Shown here: positions 63,114-64,000 of the stretch, piece after piece | How positions within the stretch are numbered: position 1 is the first letter of the stretch | Layout: each line of letters starts with the position of its first letter | Source: CAYWWM01 sp965198025 | GTDB taxonomy: Bacteria > Acidobacteriota > Terriglobia > 2-12-FULL-54-10 | Direction of reading: 5' to 3' | DNA: 64,000 bases | NCBI GenBank assembly: GCA_965198025.1 | Contig: OZ240237.1 | Coordinates: forward strand, 248,001-312,000 | The notes under the pieces: generated by a model | What the model was told of the DNA's origin: nothing | Database searches by the model: none | The model's input: the letters and a program-made list of their open reading frames with translations, nothing else | Made by a program: the position numbers and the translations under genes

Positions 63114-64000
63114 CTAGTCGATCGATGCCTCGATGATTTCCAGCCGTCTCCTAGGCTTTTCTCCTTCAACCTCTTCCATCTCGAAAGCGTCCAACACCTC
63201 GATCCCTTCCACCAATCGTGCGAACGCGGAGTACTGGTTGTCCAATGCCGGCGACGGGCCCAGCACAATAAAGAACGATGTGGTGGCCGAATCCGGGTCC
63301 TCCCCGTGTGCCATAGAAACGGTACCGCGCACGTGCTTGATGTCTGACCGGAATTCCCCCCTTACGGGACGCACCCACCGGTCCGCCGAATGCGTGGGTC
63401 CGCTGGAACGTGTTTGTCCGGTGCCTCCCTGCACAACGAATCCCCTCGAAATCCGGTGAAACTCCGTTCCATCCAACCAGCCCGTGGCCGCCAGCTTCAG
63501 GAAGTTGCGGACGTTTTCGGGCGCCCAATCCGGTTCCATCTGCAGCTTCATGGAACCAAGGGTCGTCTGCAGAGTTACTGTGCGCCGCATTTCATCGGGG
63601 GTCGCGGAGAGGAACGGTTCCTGTTTTTTCGGCTCGATCTCGATCTTCAGAATTCGCACCGGCTCGCTCAGCTTGCCGTCCTCTTCGAGCGGCTGCTGGG
63701 AGATTTCCTGGACGACTTCGATCCCCTCGTTCACCAGTCCAAATGCCGAATACCGTCCATCCAAAGCTGGTTGCGGAACTAGGCAGACGAAAAACTGTGC
63801 TCCGTCGCTATCGGGCTGGTCCGGGATTCGAATCGTCGACACCACGCCCCGCTCGTGTTTTAGATCGGAGATCTCCTCGCTCAGCATGTTCAAGCCGCCT
63901 GTCCCCCACAGCTCGCGGGGCGTTTCCGGGTCTTTCAGCAGCGGGTCACCGCCCTGGATAGCTCCATTCAGAAAAGCCAGATGGAAGGCGGAGCCATCGT
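63114..64000 (-). CDS. double cyclophilin-type peptidyl-prolyl isomerase (N-terminus outside window)
   Basis: The frame is open to the right edge. The first cyclophilin domain begins before 64000 (HLAFLNGAIQGGDPLLKDPE, GGLNMLSEEISD, GAQFFVCLVPQPALDGRYSA). The second follows (VRNFLKLAATGWLDGTEFHR, FVVQGGTGQT, HVRGTVSMAHGEDPDSATTS, FFIVLGPSPALDNQYSAFAR) to the stop at 63114. It catalyses proline isomerisation, probably as a periplasmic folding factor. Tandem cyclophilin domains in one chain are less common than single ones. It is upstream of the cupin gene. Confidence 0.92.
   Translation of the reverse strand, partial: DGSAFHLAFLNGAIQGGDPLLKDPETPRELWGTGGLNMLSEEISDLKHERGVVSTIRIPDQPDSDGAQFFVCLVPQPALDGRYSAFGLVNEGIEVVQEISQQPLEEDGKLSEPVRILKIEIEPKKQEPFLSATPDEMRRTVTLQTTLGSMKLQMEPDWAPENVRNFLKLAATGWLDGTEFHRISRGFVVQGGTGQTRSSGPTHSADRWVRPVRGEFRSDIKHVRGTVSMAHGEDPDSATTSFFIVLGPSPALDNQYSAFARLVEGIEVLDAFEMEEVEGEKPRRRLEIIEASID

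Overview
The window looks like a chromosomal segment of a soil- or sediment-type Acidobacteriota bacterium (Vicinamibacteria/Solibacteres-like). This is an inference from gene style. It carries Oar-like TonB-dependent receptors with an N-terminal carboxypeptidase-regulatory-like domain, secreted NHL and Vgb (virginiamycin B lyase-like) beta-propellers, a DUF5916 outer-membrane protein, a DUF1501/DUF1800 pair and many secreted amidohydrolases. No rRNA or 16S marker is present to confirm it.

Layout. 1-9 kb: a cut TonB receptor, an NHL propeller, an amidohydrolase with a C-terminal IPT/TIG domain, a SoxC/SoxD-like molybdoenzyme-cytochrome pair and a secreted formamidase-like protein. 9-24 kb: three proteins of one unusual architecture (regulatory-like domain, one c-type heme, Vgb propeller) around a TonB receptor. 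These are followed by an M29/NicX-like protein, an FtsX-type ABC permease and a convergent LolD-like ATPase. The third propeller gene has a one-base frameshift near its end. A fourth, larger family member lies at 59.9-62.0 kb. 24.5-28 kb: DUF5916 protein and a second NHL propeller.

28-44.6 kb is a catabolic island. It holds an M20 hydrolase, an SDR, a fusion of FAD monooxygenase and Old Yellow Enzyme resembling 2-aminobenzoyl-CoA monooxygenase/reductase, two luciferase-like oxidoreductases, a separate OYE, an amidohydrolase and a 4,5-dihydroxyphthalate decarboxylase-like protein. It also has two divergent Rid proteins, an enoyl-CoA hydratase/isomerase, an acyl-CoA dehydrogenase and a phenylacetate-CoA ligase-like enzyme. 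Together they suggest CoA-dependent aerobic breakdown of an aromatic (possibly amino-aromatic) acid; the substrate is unknown.

44.6-56.8 kb is rich in mobile-element debris: a broken IS630, two related tyrosine-recombinase tails, the 5' half of a tRNA-Lys gene, an RHH protein, an IS110 scrap, an IS3 remnant, one apparently complete 1025-bp IS630 element with TA target duplication and matching terminal repeats, and a phage-type HTH regulator. A large TonB receptor and the DUF1501/DUF1800 pair sit among them. 56.8-64 kb returns to housekeeping and envelope genes: wecB, kdsD, tpx, the fourth heme-propeller protein, a secreted double-cupin protein and a double-cyclophilin protein cut by the window end.

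The strongest candidates for an undescribed system are the heme-propeller family with its TonB receptor, and the anthraniloyl-CoA-like catabolic island.
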